Shown here one piece after another: positions 25,877 through 36,600 of a stretch of 64,000 nt of DNA. Positions within the stretch are counted from its first letter, which is position 1; each line of letters opens with the position of its first letter. The stretch is from assembly GCF_000517085.1 (NCBI RefSeq), contig NZ_KI912107.1:5825980-5889979 (forward strand), given 5' to 3'. The DNA is from Saccharicrinis fermentans DSM 9555 = JCM 21142 (GTDB taxonomy: Bacteria; Bacteroidota; Bacteroidia; Bacteroidales; Marinilabiliaceae). Both the position numbers and the translations under genes were made by a program. A model generated the notes under the pieces. It was not told the origin of the DNA. It saw only the letters and a program-made list of their open reading frames with translations, and ran no database searches.

Positions 25877-28738
25877 ATGATGATATATAAAAAGCAATTT
25901 ATTTTATTTTGTGTTGCATTGGGTATATTGGGGGCGATGGCATCCTGCTCGCAACCACGATATAAAAAGTCAGCCAGTGGAGTGGTGGTATCTTTAGATC
26001 AGCAAACAAAATCTGATGCGGCCACGGTCAAACTAGAAGTTATTTCTGATGAAATTATTCGGGTGAGTGCTACTCCGGAAAATACTTTTCCAAACAGGGA
26101 GAGTTTGATTGTTATACCGCAAGAAAATAAGACGGCCTTTACTGTGGAGGAAAAGGGAGCGTTTATTACCTTAAAAACGGCCCGTATACAGGCGCAGGTC
26201 TCTTTGTCAGATGGTAAAGTGGAATTTTATGACTTACATGGCCATTCTATTTTAAAAGAAGCGGACGGTAGGTCCAAAAGTTTTACTCCCATAGAGGCCG
26301 ATGGTTATCATGGTTATTCCTTTCAGCAGATATTTGATTCACCGGAGGATGAAGCTTTTTACGGTTTAGGTCAGCACCAGAGTGATGAATGGAATTATAA
26401 AAGTAAAAACGAAGAACTTTACCAATATAACACCAAGGTTTCAGTGCCTTTTGTGGTGTCAAATAAAAATTATGGTTTGTTATGGGATAATTATTCATTG
26501 ACGCGTTTTGGTAATGCTGAGGAGTACGGTCAAATGTCGCAGTTCAAACTATATAATAGTAAGGGCGAAGAGGGAGGCTTATCGGCTAAATACATAACTG
26601 CTTTAGGTGAGGTATTTACCGAACAGGATGAGGCTGAGATAGATTATGAAAATTTGGAAACCATCCAGCGTTTTCCTGATAATTTTCCCTTTGCCAACGC
26701 AGAAATTGTTTGGGAAGGAGAGATAGAAGCCCCAGAAACCGGCTTGTATCATTTTAAATTGTATTATGCAGGTTATACCAAGGTGCAAATTGGTGGTAAA
26801 GAGGTGGTGAAGGAACGTTGGCGTACAGCTTGGAATCCAAATACCTATAAGTTTACAGTTGAGTTGAAAGCGGGGGAAAGGGTTCCTGTGAAACTGGATT
26901 GGAAACCTGATGGAGGAATATCTTATATTAGTCTGAAAGCACTGAGCCCACGTTCTGAAACAGAGCAGAGTAAATTAGCACTTTGGTCGGAGATGGGACA
27001 GCACATGGATTATTATTTTATTCATGGGGATAATATGGATAAGATAATAAGTGGTTATCGTCACCTAACGGGTAAAGCTACCATACTTCCCCGGTGGGCC
27101 TATGGTTTCTGGCAAAGTCGCGAACGTTACAAAACTCAAGATGAAATTGTAGAAACGTTGGCGGAGTTTCGTAAACGTCATATACCCATTGATAATATTG
27201 TGCAGGATTGGTCCTATTGGGAAGAAGACCAATGGGGAAGTCATGAGTTTGATGTCAGTCGCTTTCCCGACCCACAAAAGATGATGAATGATATCCATGG
27301 GATGAATGCCCATTGTATGATCTCTGTATGGCCCAAGTTTTATTGTAATACCCATCATTATAAAGCATTAGATGCCAAAGGATATATTTATCAACAGGCA
27401 GTGAAAGATAGTGTGAAAGATTGGATTGGGCCAGGATATGTGGGTTCGTTTTATGACCCTTATAGTCAGGAGGCACGTGATTTGTTCTGGGAACAGATGA
27501 AGAATAACATTTATAAATATGGGATGGATGCTTGGTGGATGGATGCCTCAGAACCCGATATTTTGTCCAATTCCAGTCTTGAATATCGCAAAAAATTGTC
27601 TACTCCAACAGCCATTGGTTCTTCTACTGAGTATTTAAATACCTACGCTTTAATGAATGCAGACGCTATTTATGAAGGACAAAGAAGTGTTGATCCTAAT
27701 AAACGTGTATTTTTATTGACACGTTCAGGTTTTGCTGGATTGCAGCGTTATGCGACCGCTACGTGGAGTGGTGATATTGGTACACGTTGGGAAGATATGA
27801 AAGCACAGATTACTGCTGGGATGAATTTTGCCCTATCGGGCATCCCTTATTGGACAATGGATATTGGTGGTTTTTGCGTGGAGAAACGTTATGAAATTGC
27901 AAAAGAAGGAAGTGAAGACCTAAAGGAATGGCGCGAATTAAACACACGTTGGTATCAGTTTGGTGCTTTTGTTCCCTTGTTTAGAGCACATGGCCAGTAT
28001 CCTTATCGCGAAGTGTTTAATGTTGCACCAGAATCACATAGCGCCTATCAAAGTATTTTGTATTACAATAAACTACGATATCGACTCATGCCCTATATTT
28101 ATTCGTTGGCGGGACAGGTTTATTTTGATGATTATACCATTATGCGTGCTCTGGTGATGGATTTTCCCGAGGATAAAAAAGTGGTAAATTTGGATGATCA
28201 GTATATGTTTGGCCCTTCATTGATGATATGTCCGGTGTATACCTATGGAGCCAGGGAACGTGCGGTTTATCTTCCTGAAGGTACTGATTGGTATGATGTC
28301 AACACCGGAGAACGCATAAAAGGTGGACAGCAAATTGAAGCCGATGCACCTTATGAAAGAATGCCAATGTATATTAAAGCGGGTTCAATATTACCTGTAG
28401 GACCAGAAATTGAATATACGGATCAGAAATTGAACGAGGCCATTACAATTGCTATTTATGAAGGCGCAGACGGCTCGTTTACCTTATATGAGGACGAAGG
28501 TCTTAATTATAACTACGAAAAGGGTGAATGTACTATGATTCCTTTTAAATGGGATGATAAAAATAAAACTTTGACAATAGATGCTCGTAAAGGTTCATAC
28601 AAAGAAATGCAAAAAGAGCGTATTTTTAAATTGGTTTTGGTTTCTGCACCTGATAAAATTAGTATAGATGACATTAAAGAAGTTGATCACAAGGCTGCAA
28701 CCTATCGTGGTGATCAACTAGTGATTCAATTCCAATAA
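25877..28738 (+). CDS. GH31 alpha-xylosidase with PA14 domain, lipoprotein
   Basis: This 953-aa enzyme (lipobox AMASC) removes alpha-1,6-xylose from the non-reducing end of xyloglucan oligosaccharides. The first beta-sandwich is interrupted near residues 265-360 by a PA14 domain (EGEIEAPETGLYHFKLYYAGYTKVQI). The barrel has the nucleophile motif WWMDASEPD (Asp556) and the acid/base motif TWSGDIGTRWED (Asp633), close to the BoGH31A arrangement. The start codons ATG 25877 and 25880 are equivalent. It is translationally close to GH5 and ends before a strong terminator. The other GH31 at 1103 shares the layout but has a different nucleophile motif. Confidence 0.9.
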   Translation: MMIYKKQFILFCVALGILGAMASCSQPRYKKSASGVVVSLDQQTKSDAATVKLEVISDEIIRVSATPENTFPNRESLIVIPQENKTAFTVEEKGAFITLKTARIQAQVSLSDGKVEFYDLHGHSILKEADGRSKSFTPIEADGYHGYSFQQIFDSPEDEAFYGLGQHQSDEWNYKSKNEELYQYNTKVSVPFVVSNKNYGLLWDNYSLTRFGNAEEYGQMSQFKLYNSKGEEGGLSAKYITALGEVFTEQDEAEIDYENLETIQRFPDNFPFANAEIVWEGEIEAPETGLYHFKLYYAGYTKVQIGGKEVVKERWRTAWNPNTYKFTVELKAGERVPVKLDWKPDGGISYISLKALSPRSETEQSKLALWSEMGQHMDYYFIHGDNMDKIISGYRHLTGKATILPRWAYGFWQSRERYKTQDEIVETLAEFRKRHIPIDNIVQDWSYWEEDQWGSHEFDVSRFPDPQKMMNDIHGMNAHCMISVWPKFYCNTHHYKALDAKGYIYQQAVKDSVKDWIGPGYVGSFYDPYSQEARDLFWEQMKNNIYKYGMDAWWMDASEPDILSNSSLEYRKKLSTPTAIGSSTEYLNTYALMNADAIYEGQRSVDPNKRVFLLTRSGFAGLQRYATATWSGDIGTRWEDMKAQITAGMNFALSGIPYWTMDIGGFCVEKRYEIAKEGSEDLKEWRELNTRWYQFGAFVPLFRAHGQYPYREVFNVAPESHSAYQSILYYNKLRYRLMPYIYSLAGQVYFDDYTIMRALVMDFPEDKKVVNLDDQYMFGPSLMICPVYTYGARERAVYLPEGTDWYDVNTGERIKGGQQIEADAPYERMPMYIKAGSILPVGPEIEYTDQKLNEAITIAIYEGADGSFTLYEDEGLNYNYEKGECTMIPFKWDDKNKTLTIDARKGSYKEMQKERIFKLVLVSAPDKISIDDIKEVDHKAATYRGDQLVIQFQ

Positions 28739-28760
28739 CTTATTTATTGGGAATCATTTT

Positions 28761-28792
28761 ATCCCGGCAAAGCATCATTTGCCGGGATATTT
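28761..28792 (+). terminator. Strong terminator after GH31
   Basis: ATCCCGGCAAA (28761-28771) pairs perfectly with TTTGCCGGGAT (28778-28788) around a 6-nt loop, followed by an AT-rich run. It closes the GH5-GH31 unit. Confidence 0.85.
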
Positions 28793-28816
28793 AATTTATC
28801 CCGAAAAATGCTTTGG

Positions 28817-28919
28817 AAAATCTATAAGTCAATAGAAATGCTTCCAATCCAATAGCAAGCTAACTTGTTTCATGGCACTTCTAACGCTCACGAGTAAGTT
28901 CTAATGCATCATCCGGGTT
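28817..28919. repeat. Intergenic repeat family 2, copy R1
   Basis: The 3' part TAAGTTCTAATGCATCATCC (28895-28914, continuing GGGTT) matches the reverse complement of 63219-63243 at 23 of 25 positions. The 5' part (28817-28847) resembles 38908-38938. It lies 85 bp upstream of the GH95-like gene. Function unknown. Confidence 0.5.
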
Positions 28920-29003
28920 TAAAATAGGAGCGATTTTATGCATGGGTACATGAGTGGTTACCTAGTATTCATGAACTCCTTTGAGTATAAAATTTGGTGA
29001 ATA

Positions 29004-31427
29004 ATGAATTTTTTAAAGATGAATAAAAAGCTTGGGTTTGTATTCTTCATTTCCTGGATCGCGCTGTCTTTGGTTTCTCAAAATAGGCTTGCGCCTAAAA
29101 AAGGATTTGTTAGCTGGTTACCTGCGGCTCAGTGGGATGATGCTTTATTGACGGGTAATGGTACCATGGGTGCCATGGTGATGGGTAAACCCTTTGAAGA
29201 ATCTATTATTCTGAATCACGCATTGTTATATCTACCTTCTGAAGCACCTGTGATACCTCCGGATATGGCATCTCATATGGAGCAAATAAAAAAGTTATCG
29301 TTGGATGGGAAATACGGTGAAGTGGCAAAGCTGGGTGCGCAGATATGGAGAGATGCAGGTTATGGAAATAAAAAATGGACTGATGCTTATGTACCAGCTG
29401 CCGAGTTAAGTATCCATATGCCAGCATCTAACATCAAAGCTTATGAGAGAAGTGTAGATTATGAAACAGCCGAAGCAATTGTGGCATGGACAGATCAAAA
29501 AGGATCCTATGTACGTAAAACATTTGCCTCAAGGCCGAATGGTGTTATTGTAACCCAAATTAAAGGCACTGCACCCGTTTCAGTGAAAATACAACTGGCA
29601 AAATATCCTCATTCATGGGAGCAAAATAAGCTTATTGATAAGTTGATAAGTGAATCAGACACTTATGTTAATCAGGATTTTATGCATTATCACGTGGCAT
29701 ACGGGCAGCCGCATTCTGCTTCACCGGATGGGTACGATGGATTACTGAAAGTGATGATAACAGGTGGGGAAAAAGTGGTTGAAGGAGATGCTTATACCAT
29801 AAAAAATGCGGATGAAGTATTGATACTCACGACTATGGAGCCCTATAAAGCAGATAATAGTTCTTCTATCGATCGTTTAAAGGAAAGGCTGAGGAGTGCA
29901 GGTGATAGTTATGCCTTCTTATTAAGTAAGCAAAAGCAAACACATGGTTTGCTTTATAACAGCGTATCTTTAGATTTGGCATGTACAGAACAGGAAGAAC
30001 AGATGACGTCCGAGGTTTTGGTCTCTACCATAAGAGATCATACGACTCCTGGATTTATGCAACGTCAGTTTGAAGCGGCACGTTACCATATATTGTGCGC
30101 TACAGGAACCAATCCTCCCAACTTGCAAGGAATATGGAGTGGATCATGGACGCCGCCCTGGAGTTCTGATTTTACGCATGATGGTAATGTACAGGTAGCT
30201 ATATCTCATTTATTGAATGGCAATATGCCGGAGCTGATGATGGCTTATTTTAATTATCATGAACGCATGATGGCTTATTACCGTACCAATGCAAAACAGC
30301 TGTATGGAGTACGGGGTATTCATATCCCTTCTCATACCAGTTCACATGGTTATAATAATCATTACGATGAAACTTGGTGTATGGAGTATTGGAATGGAGG
30401 TGCCGGTTGGACCGCTTCATATTTTTATGATTATTATTTGTTTACTGGAGATAGGGATTTTCTCAAGGAAAGAGCTTTTCCTTTTATGACAGAGGCTTTG
30501 CTTTTTTGGGAGGATTTTTTAACCATGGGTGATGATGGTAAATATATGATAGTGCCATCCTATTCGCCTGAAAATAACCCGCTGGAACATCGTTGGCAGA
30601 ATTGTATAAATGCCACCATGGATGTCATGATCATAAAGGAATTAACAAATAATTGGATTAATGCTGCTAAAATATTAGGTTTAAGTGCGAAAGAGATAAA
30701 AGAAAAGGAAGTTTTTTTTAGTTTGCTCCCAGATTATCAAGTTAGTGAGGATGGAGTACTAAGGGAGTGGTTGTGGGAAGGCTTAACGGACAATCAGGCG
30801 CATCGCCACGCGTCTCATCTGTATGGTTTGTATGAAGTCCCGGATAAAGAAATATTGGCATCCGAAAGCTTACAGCAGGCCGTCATAAAAACTATCCATG
30901 AACGGATGAAAATAAGAAAAGCGCATCAAGGTGGAGAAATGGCTTTTGGGATGTGTCATCTGGGTTTCGCAGCGGTAAACATGAAAGATAAAGAAACAGC
31001 AGTTGAAATTTTGCGATATTTGTCTCAGTTTTATTGGACCAATGCTATGGCTACCACACATAATCCGGGACAACTTTTTAATATGGATATTAGTGGAGGA
31101 ATTCCTTCTTTGATGACACGCATGATTGTAAATAGTCGTCCGGGTCATATAACGCTTTTTGCTGCTTTGCCCGATGAGTGGCATCGTGGAGCGCTAAATG
31201 GTGTATTGGCCAGAGGAGGTGTGAAATTTGACTATATTAGATGGGATGAACAGAAAGCGGATGTTTGTTTTGTTTCTAAAGAACAGCAAATAATAACCCT
31301 TGATTTTGGTAGTGATGTTCAATTATCCGGTATTGTTGTAGATGGCGCAAAATATAGGATTAGTGATAATCGTGTAATTTTATCATTGCAGGCAGACTTT
31401 CCTGTTAAATTAAGTATTAATAAATAG
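29004..31427 (+). CDS. Divergent GH95-like glycosidase, secreted
   Basis: This 807-aa protein has a signal peptide without a lipobox (ATG 29004; ATG 29019 is equally possible). The architecture follows GH95: an N-terminal beta-domain (WLPAAQWDDALLTGNGTMGAMVMG), an alpha/alpha barrel (GTNPPNLQGIWSGSWTPPW) and a C-terminal beta-domain (HITLFAALPDEW). The acid motif SYSPEN (Glu523) and an Asp in FNMDISGG (Asp695) are kept. The NIN pair of classical fucosidases is replaced by DGN (Asp393, Asn395), and the surrounding NTEMNYWP is lost. The substrate could therefore differ, for example alpha-L-galactose or a modified fucose. It starts a new unit after the terminator at 28761, with GH3 13-19 nt downstream. 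Confidence 0.7.
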   Translation: MNFLKMNKKLGFVFFISWIALSLVSQNRLAPKKGFVSWLPAAQWDDALLTGNGTMGAMVMGKPFEESIILNHALLYLPSEAPVIPPDMASHMEQIKKLSLDGKYGEVAKLGAQIWRDAGYGNKKWTDAYVPAAELSIHMPASNIKAYERSVDYETAEAIVAWTDQKGSYVRKTFASRPNGVIVTQIKGTAPVSVKIQLAKYPHSWEQNKLIDKLISESDTYVNQDFMHYHVAYGQPHSASPDGYDGLLKVMITGGEKVVEGDAYTIKNADEVLILTTMEPYKADNSSSIDRLKERLRSAGDSYAFLLSKQKQTHGLLYNSVSLDLACTEQEEQMTSEVLVSTIRDHTTPGFMQRQFEAARYHILCATGTNPPNLQGIWSGSWTPPWSSDFTHDGNVQVAISHLLNGNMPELMMAYFNYHERMMAYYRTNAKQLYGVRGIHIPSHTSSHGYNNHYDETWCMEYWNGGAGWTASYFYDYYLFTGDRDFLKERAFPFMTEALLFWEDFLTMGDDGKYMIVPSYSPENNPLEHRWQNCINATMDVMIIKELTNNWINAAKILGLSAKEIKEKEVFFSLLPDYQVSEDGVLREWLWEGLTDNQAHRHASHLYGLYEVPDKEILASESLQQAVIKTIHERMKIRKAHQGGEMAFGMCHLGFAAVNMKDKETAVEILRYLSQFYWTNAMATTHNPGQLFNMDISGGIPSLMTRMIVNSRPGHITLFAALPDEWHRGALNGVLARGGVKFDYIRWDEQKADVCFVSKEQQIITLDFGSDVQLSGIVVDGAKYRISDNRVILSLQADFPVKLSINK

Positions 31428-31446
31428 ATAGATAACAATAGTGTAC

Positions 31447-33624
31447 ATGAATCGTTTTAGTTTTAGTTTACTCATCATTATGATGATCACTTTGGGTTTG
31501 AAAGCTCAGAATAAGCAAGATATGGAAAAGCGTATTGATGAAATACTCAGTCAGTTAACATTAGAAGAGAAAGTGGCTATGTGCCATGCTCAATCTAAAT
31601 TTAGTTCTCCTGGTGTTCCAAGGTTAGGAATACCTGAAATATGGATGTCTGATGGGCCGCATGGGGTTCGGGGTGAAATAAACTGGGATAATTGGGGGTA
31701 TGCTGGGTGGACCAACGATTCTATTACCGCCTTCCCTGCTCTTACCTGTCTGGCAGCAACATTTAATCCAGCGTTATCTTATGCCTATGGTGTTGCCATA
31801 GGCGAGGAGGCTCGTTATCGTAAGAAAGATATATTATTAGGACCAGGAGTAAATATTTATCGTACACCACTCAATGGGCGTAACTTTGAATATATGGGTG
31901 AAGATCCTTTGCTGGCATCAGAAATGGTAGTTCCTTATATCAAAGGTGTTCAGCGTAATGGAGTGGCTGCCTGTGTTAAACATTATGCATTAAATAATCA
32001 GGAACATTGGCGTGGACATATTGACGTGCATGTTAGCGATCGCGCTTTGCATGAGATTTATTTGCCTGCTTTTAAAGCTGCAGTTAAAGAGGGAGGAGTC
32101 TGGGCTATTATGGGTGCCTATAACCAATTTAGAGGACAACATACTACTCACCATAAGATGTTGATCAAGGATGTTTTAAAAGGAGATTGGGGCTTCGATG
32201 GTGTGGTGGTGTCAGACTGGGGAAGTGCTCATGATACAAAAGAGGCTGCCTTATATGGTCTGGATATTGAAATGGGTTCCTGGACAAACGGATTGACATC
32301 GTCTATCGATTTGGCTTATGATAATTATTATCTGGCAAAGCCGTTTTTGAAAATGTTGAAAAATAATGAAATTAAAACGTCGATGCTGGATGATAAAGTA
32401 CGAAGAATATTGCGTTTGATGTTGAGAACCAATATGGCATCCTCACGCAGTTTTGGTTGTGCCAATAACCAGGAGCATGCCCAAGTGGCACGAAATGTAG
32501 CAAGAGATGGTATCGTACTGCTGAAAAATGAAAATGATTTTTTCCCGCTCGATAGTAATAAAAAAATGAGAATAGCTGTTATTGGCGAAAATGCAACACG
32601 GTCGTTAACTGTAGGGGGAGGTTCTTCGGAACTAAAAGCTAAATATGAAATTTCTCCATTGGAAGGAATTAAAAAACGTTTTGCCAATGCCACTATTCTT
32701 TATTCTATGGGCTATGCATCTGGACCGTCGGCTTATGGAAAAGAAATCCCTTCTAAATTAGATGCGGACTCACTGGTGCAAGCGGCGGTCGAAGTGGCTG
32801 AAAAAGCAGATCTGGTATTGTATGTTGGAGGATTAAATAAAAATCATCACCAAGATTGCGAAGGTGATGATAGGAAACATTTTGAATTGCCTTTTGGTCA
32901 AAATGAGTTGATTGCGAAACTTTTAAAGGTGAATGCCAATCTGGGTGTAGTATTGGTGAGCGGTAACGCTGTAGCTATGCCTTGGCTTGCTGATTGTAAG
33001 GCCCTGATTCAATCGTGGTATAATGGAAGTGAAGCAGGTAATGCTTTGGCTGATATTATTGCAGGTGATGTTAGTCCATCGGGTAAACTACCTTATTCCT
33101 ATCCGGTTCAGTTATCCGATAATGCAGCTCATCACTTTGGAATGCTATCTTATCCGGGAGATAGTATTAAACAGGTTTATAAGGAAGATATTTTAGTAGG
33201 TTACAGGTGGCATGATACAAAAAAAATAAAGCCTCTTTTTGCTTTTGGTTATGGATTGTCCTATACTAAATTTGATATTTTAGATATACGTGCTGATAAA
33301 AAGAACTATTCACCCGATGATGTGATAAGAGTTATGTGTCGTACAAAAAATAAGGGAGAAGTTGATGGCGCAGAAGTGATTCAGGTATATGTAGGTAAGC
33401 ATAAATCAAAAGTTGATAGGGCTGTTAAAGAACTGAAAGGATTTAAAAAGGTATATCTTAAAACTTCTCAAGAAAAGAATGTTCAGATAGATATTCCTGT
33501 GAGTAAGCTGGCCTATTATGATGAAAGTATATCGGATTGGAAGTTGGAAAAAGGCTCCTACCTGCTGTATGTGGGCAATTCATCGGATCATATTGTATAT
33601 AAACAAAAAATAACCATTGATTAG
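31447..33624 (+). CDS. GH3 beta-glucosidase, secreted
   Basis: This 725-aa protein starts at ATG 31447 (a GTG two codons upstream is in frame) and has a signal peptide ending LKAQ. Domains in order are the GH3 barrel (WMSDGPHGVRGEINW, GPGVNIYRTPLNGRNFEYMGEDP, ACVKHYALNNQE), with nucleophile motif VVVSDWGSAHD (Asp257), the alpha/beta sandwich (about 370-560), and a C-terminal fibronectin-III-like domain (about 620-725). GH3 enzymes of xyloglucan loci release glucose from the backbone once side chains are removed, which fits here; beta-xylosidase activity is the alternative. It is separated by 13 nt from the hybrid regulator gene that follows. Confidence 0.9.
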   Translation: MNRFSFSLLIIMMITLGLKAQNKQDMEKRIDEILSQLTLEEKVAMCHAQSKFSSPGVPRLGIPEIWMSDGPHGVRGEINWDNWGYAGWTNDSITAFPALTCLAATFNPALSYAYGVAIGEEARYRKKDILLGPGVNIYRTPLNGRNFEYMGEDPLLASEMVVPYIKGVQRNGVAACVKHYALNNQEHWRGHIDVHVSDRALHEIYLPAFKAAVKEGGVWAIMGAYNQFRGQHTTHHKMLIKDVLKGDWGFDGVVVSDWGSAHDTKEAALYGLDIEMGSWTNGLTSSIDLAYDNYYLAKPFLKMLKNNEIKTSMLDDKVRRILRLMLRTNMASSRSFGCANNQEHAQVARNVARDGIVLLKNENDFFPLDSNKKMRIAVIGENATRSLTVGGGSSELKAKYEISPLEGIKKRFANATILYSMGYASGPSAYGKEIPSKLDADSLVQAAVEVAEKADLVLYVGGLNKNHHQDCEGDDRKHFELPFGQNELIAKLLKVNANLGVVLVSGNAVAMPWLADCKALIQSWYNGSEAGNALADIIAGDVSPSGKLPYSYPVQLSDNAAHHFGMLSYPGDSIKQVYKEDILVGYRWHDTKKIKPLFAFGYGLSYTKFDILDIRADKKNYSPDDVIRVMCRTKNKGEVDGAEVIQVYVGKHKSKVDRAVKELKGFKKVYLKTSQEKNVQIDIPVSKLAYYDESISDWKLEKGSYLLYVGNSSDHIVYKQKITID

Positions 33625-33637
33625 TTATCCTTAATAA

Positions 33638-36600
33638 ATGAAGAAAGCGTTAGCAGTCCTTATATTTATCTTCTGTTTTCTGTTTGTTGTTGCCCAAAAG
33701 CAATATTCTTTTTTGCAGGTAGACAATGCGGATGGCCTGGTGAATAATCAGGTGACCTGTATCCATAAGGATACACGCGGTTTTATCTGGATTGGTACGA
33801 TGGCCGGAATCAGTCGGTATGATGGCACTTCATTTGTTAATTATAAGCATAGCACAACGGATACTGCCTCTATTGTGGATAATTATATTGTGAATATTCA
33901 GGAAGATTTTAAAGGTAATCTATGGATTGAAACAAGTCTTGGTTATACGGTCTATGATATTCATAAAGAAAAGTTTTATAAGGATGTAAGCCAGTATCTT
34001 AAGCTAGATACAAAAGGAAGTGATATTGAACGTGTGTATTGCGGTGATAAGAAAGGTTTGTGGATTAAGTTCTTTCAGGAAAAGTATTACGGACTATATG
34101 ATTCACTTCGTTTTTCTGTGAAAAATGTTTTTGTTGAAAAACGGGAAGGGAATGATTTTGTTGTTGACTTTGTACATACTCATCAAAATATTTATTATCT
34201 GTTTAATACAGGTAGGGTAGAATGCTATAATGATTCAAGCTATAAGCGGATATTTGAGACCGATTTTTTACAGGGGAAGTTAGGGACAGATAGCCTGAGT
34301 TCTTCTATTTTTATTGATGCGGAAAAAGATATCTGGTATTATGGAAACAATAAAGGTATTTATCATTATAATAGTTTGTCTGGTCAATGGAATCGTTATA
34401 CCATAGATAGTAAGCCTATCAGTTTAAGTAGTAATTTGATAAAGAAAATCATTCAGGATGATAAGGGATTGATTTGGATTGGAACGGATCATGGTGGTGT
34501 GGATGTTTTGAATAAGTATTCAGGACAAATAAATAAAATTTATCATCATTCAGATAATCATAAAAGTGTTGCGCAAAACTCCATTACGGATTTGTATATG
34601 GATAATAACAACATCATATGGATTGGGACATTCAAAAATGGCTTAAGCTATTATCATGAAAGCATACATAAATTTCCGCATTTTACGCATGTGCTTTCTG
34701 ATGAAACCAGTTTGCCTTATAGTGATGTGAATTGTTTTGCGGAAGATAAAAAAGGAAACCTATGGATTGGAACCAATGGAGGAGGTATCATCTATTTTGA
34801 TCGAAAAAATAACACTTACACTTCTTATCGGCATGATAAAAATGATCCGGTTTCTTTAAGTAGCGATGTGGTTGTATCGCTTTATATTGATGCCTACGGT
34901 GCACTTTGGGTTGGTACCTTTGCGGGGGGATTAAATCTATTTGATGGTAAGCAATTTAAACGTTATCAATATGGGAGTCCTTCTGCACAGGGCTTGGGAA
35001 ATAATAATATATGGTCTATTGTAGAAGATACTAATCAGCAATTGTGGGTAGGAACGTTGGGTGGAGGAATTTATTATTATCATAGAGAAGATGATACTTT
35101 CTTGCCGCTTCCGAATAAAGGGATCGTTAATCTGCCCACAGTCTTTGTCAATAAAATCACTAGATTAGCGAGTGGTAACATGTTTATAGCTACCGCAAAT
35201 GGAATAATATTTTATAATGTTGCGGAGCAGAGATATAAATATCATCCCGTTGATAACCGCACAAAGCCTTATCCGGTAGCTAATAAAACGGTTAATGATG
35301 TGTTGGAAGATTCCAGAGGATTGTTGTGGACAGCAACACGAGAGGGCTTGTATGTTTTTGATCCCAATAGTGATTTTATTAAGTGTTTTACCGAAGAGGA
35401 TGGACTACCGCAAGATATTATTAATTGTATTGAGGAAGACGAGTCCCGAAGAATTTGGGTTAGCAAGTCCACCGGACTTAGCCAGATTATAGTAAAAGAG
35501 CTGTCGCCTCAGAATAACTATTCATTCTATATTTACGATTATACCGAAGAGGATGGTCTGCAAGGTAAAGAGTTTAACCCAAATGCAAGTTATAAAACCA
35601 GTAATCAGGAGCTTATATTTGGAGGAGCCAACGGATTTAACTTGTTTAAGCCTCAGGAGATAAAATATAATAAGGTGTTGCCAAAGGTTGTATTTACCGA
35701 TTTTCAGGTATACAACCAGAGTATTTCGCCCGATTCAAAGGTGCGCAATATTAAAATATTAGAGAATTCTGTTACATCAACAAGAAAAATTGAGATTAAA
35801 CATTCCATGAATGTGTTTACCATTGACTTTACAGCTCTTGAGTTTTTTATTCCGGAAAAAAACCGGTTTAAATATATGCTTGAAGGCTTTAATGATGAAT
35901 GGTTGATGTTGGAGAATAGTGCGCATAAAGTTACCTATACCAATTTGAATGCAGGAGATTATTATTTTAAGGTGAAAGCATCGAATAATGATGGCGTATG
36001 GAATGATAACTATGCCCAATTACATATCAAAGTGTTGCCTCCGTTTTATGCAACATCCATTGCGTATATTTTATATTTGGTCTTGATTGTTTTGTCATTG
36101 GTTTATTCTCGCTATTTGATGTTGAAAAGAGAACGGATCAAGTTTGACATGGAGCAGGAACGCTTGCAAGCCAAACGTAATCACGAGATGGATGAAATGA
36201 AGCTGCGCTTCTTGACAAATATAAGTCATGAATTTAGAACTCCCCTTACGCTTATTTTAACTCCTTTGTATAAACTGCAGGAGTTGGTGAAGCCTAAGGA
36301 AGAACGTAAGTTGTTGGAAGTGATTGATAGAAATGCGCGTCAGTTGTTGGACCTTGTGAATCAGCTACTCGATTTTCGTAAGCTGGAGTTACACGGCTTA
36401 AAATATAACCCATCCTATGGCGATATTGTGGTGTTTTTACAAAAAATAAGTGATCATTTTGTAGATGCCTTTGCCAAAAAACAGATTGAATTATCTTTTA
36501 ATAGTGAGATGGAACAGTATATGCTTCATTTTGATAAGGATAAATTGCATAAGGTGATTATGAACCTCTTGTCAAATGCACTAAAGTTTACATCTGAAAA

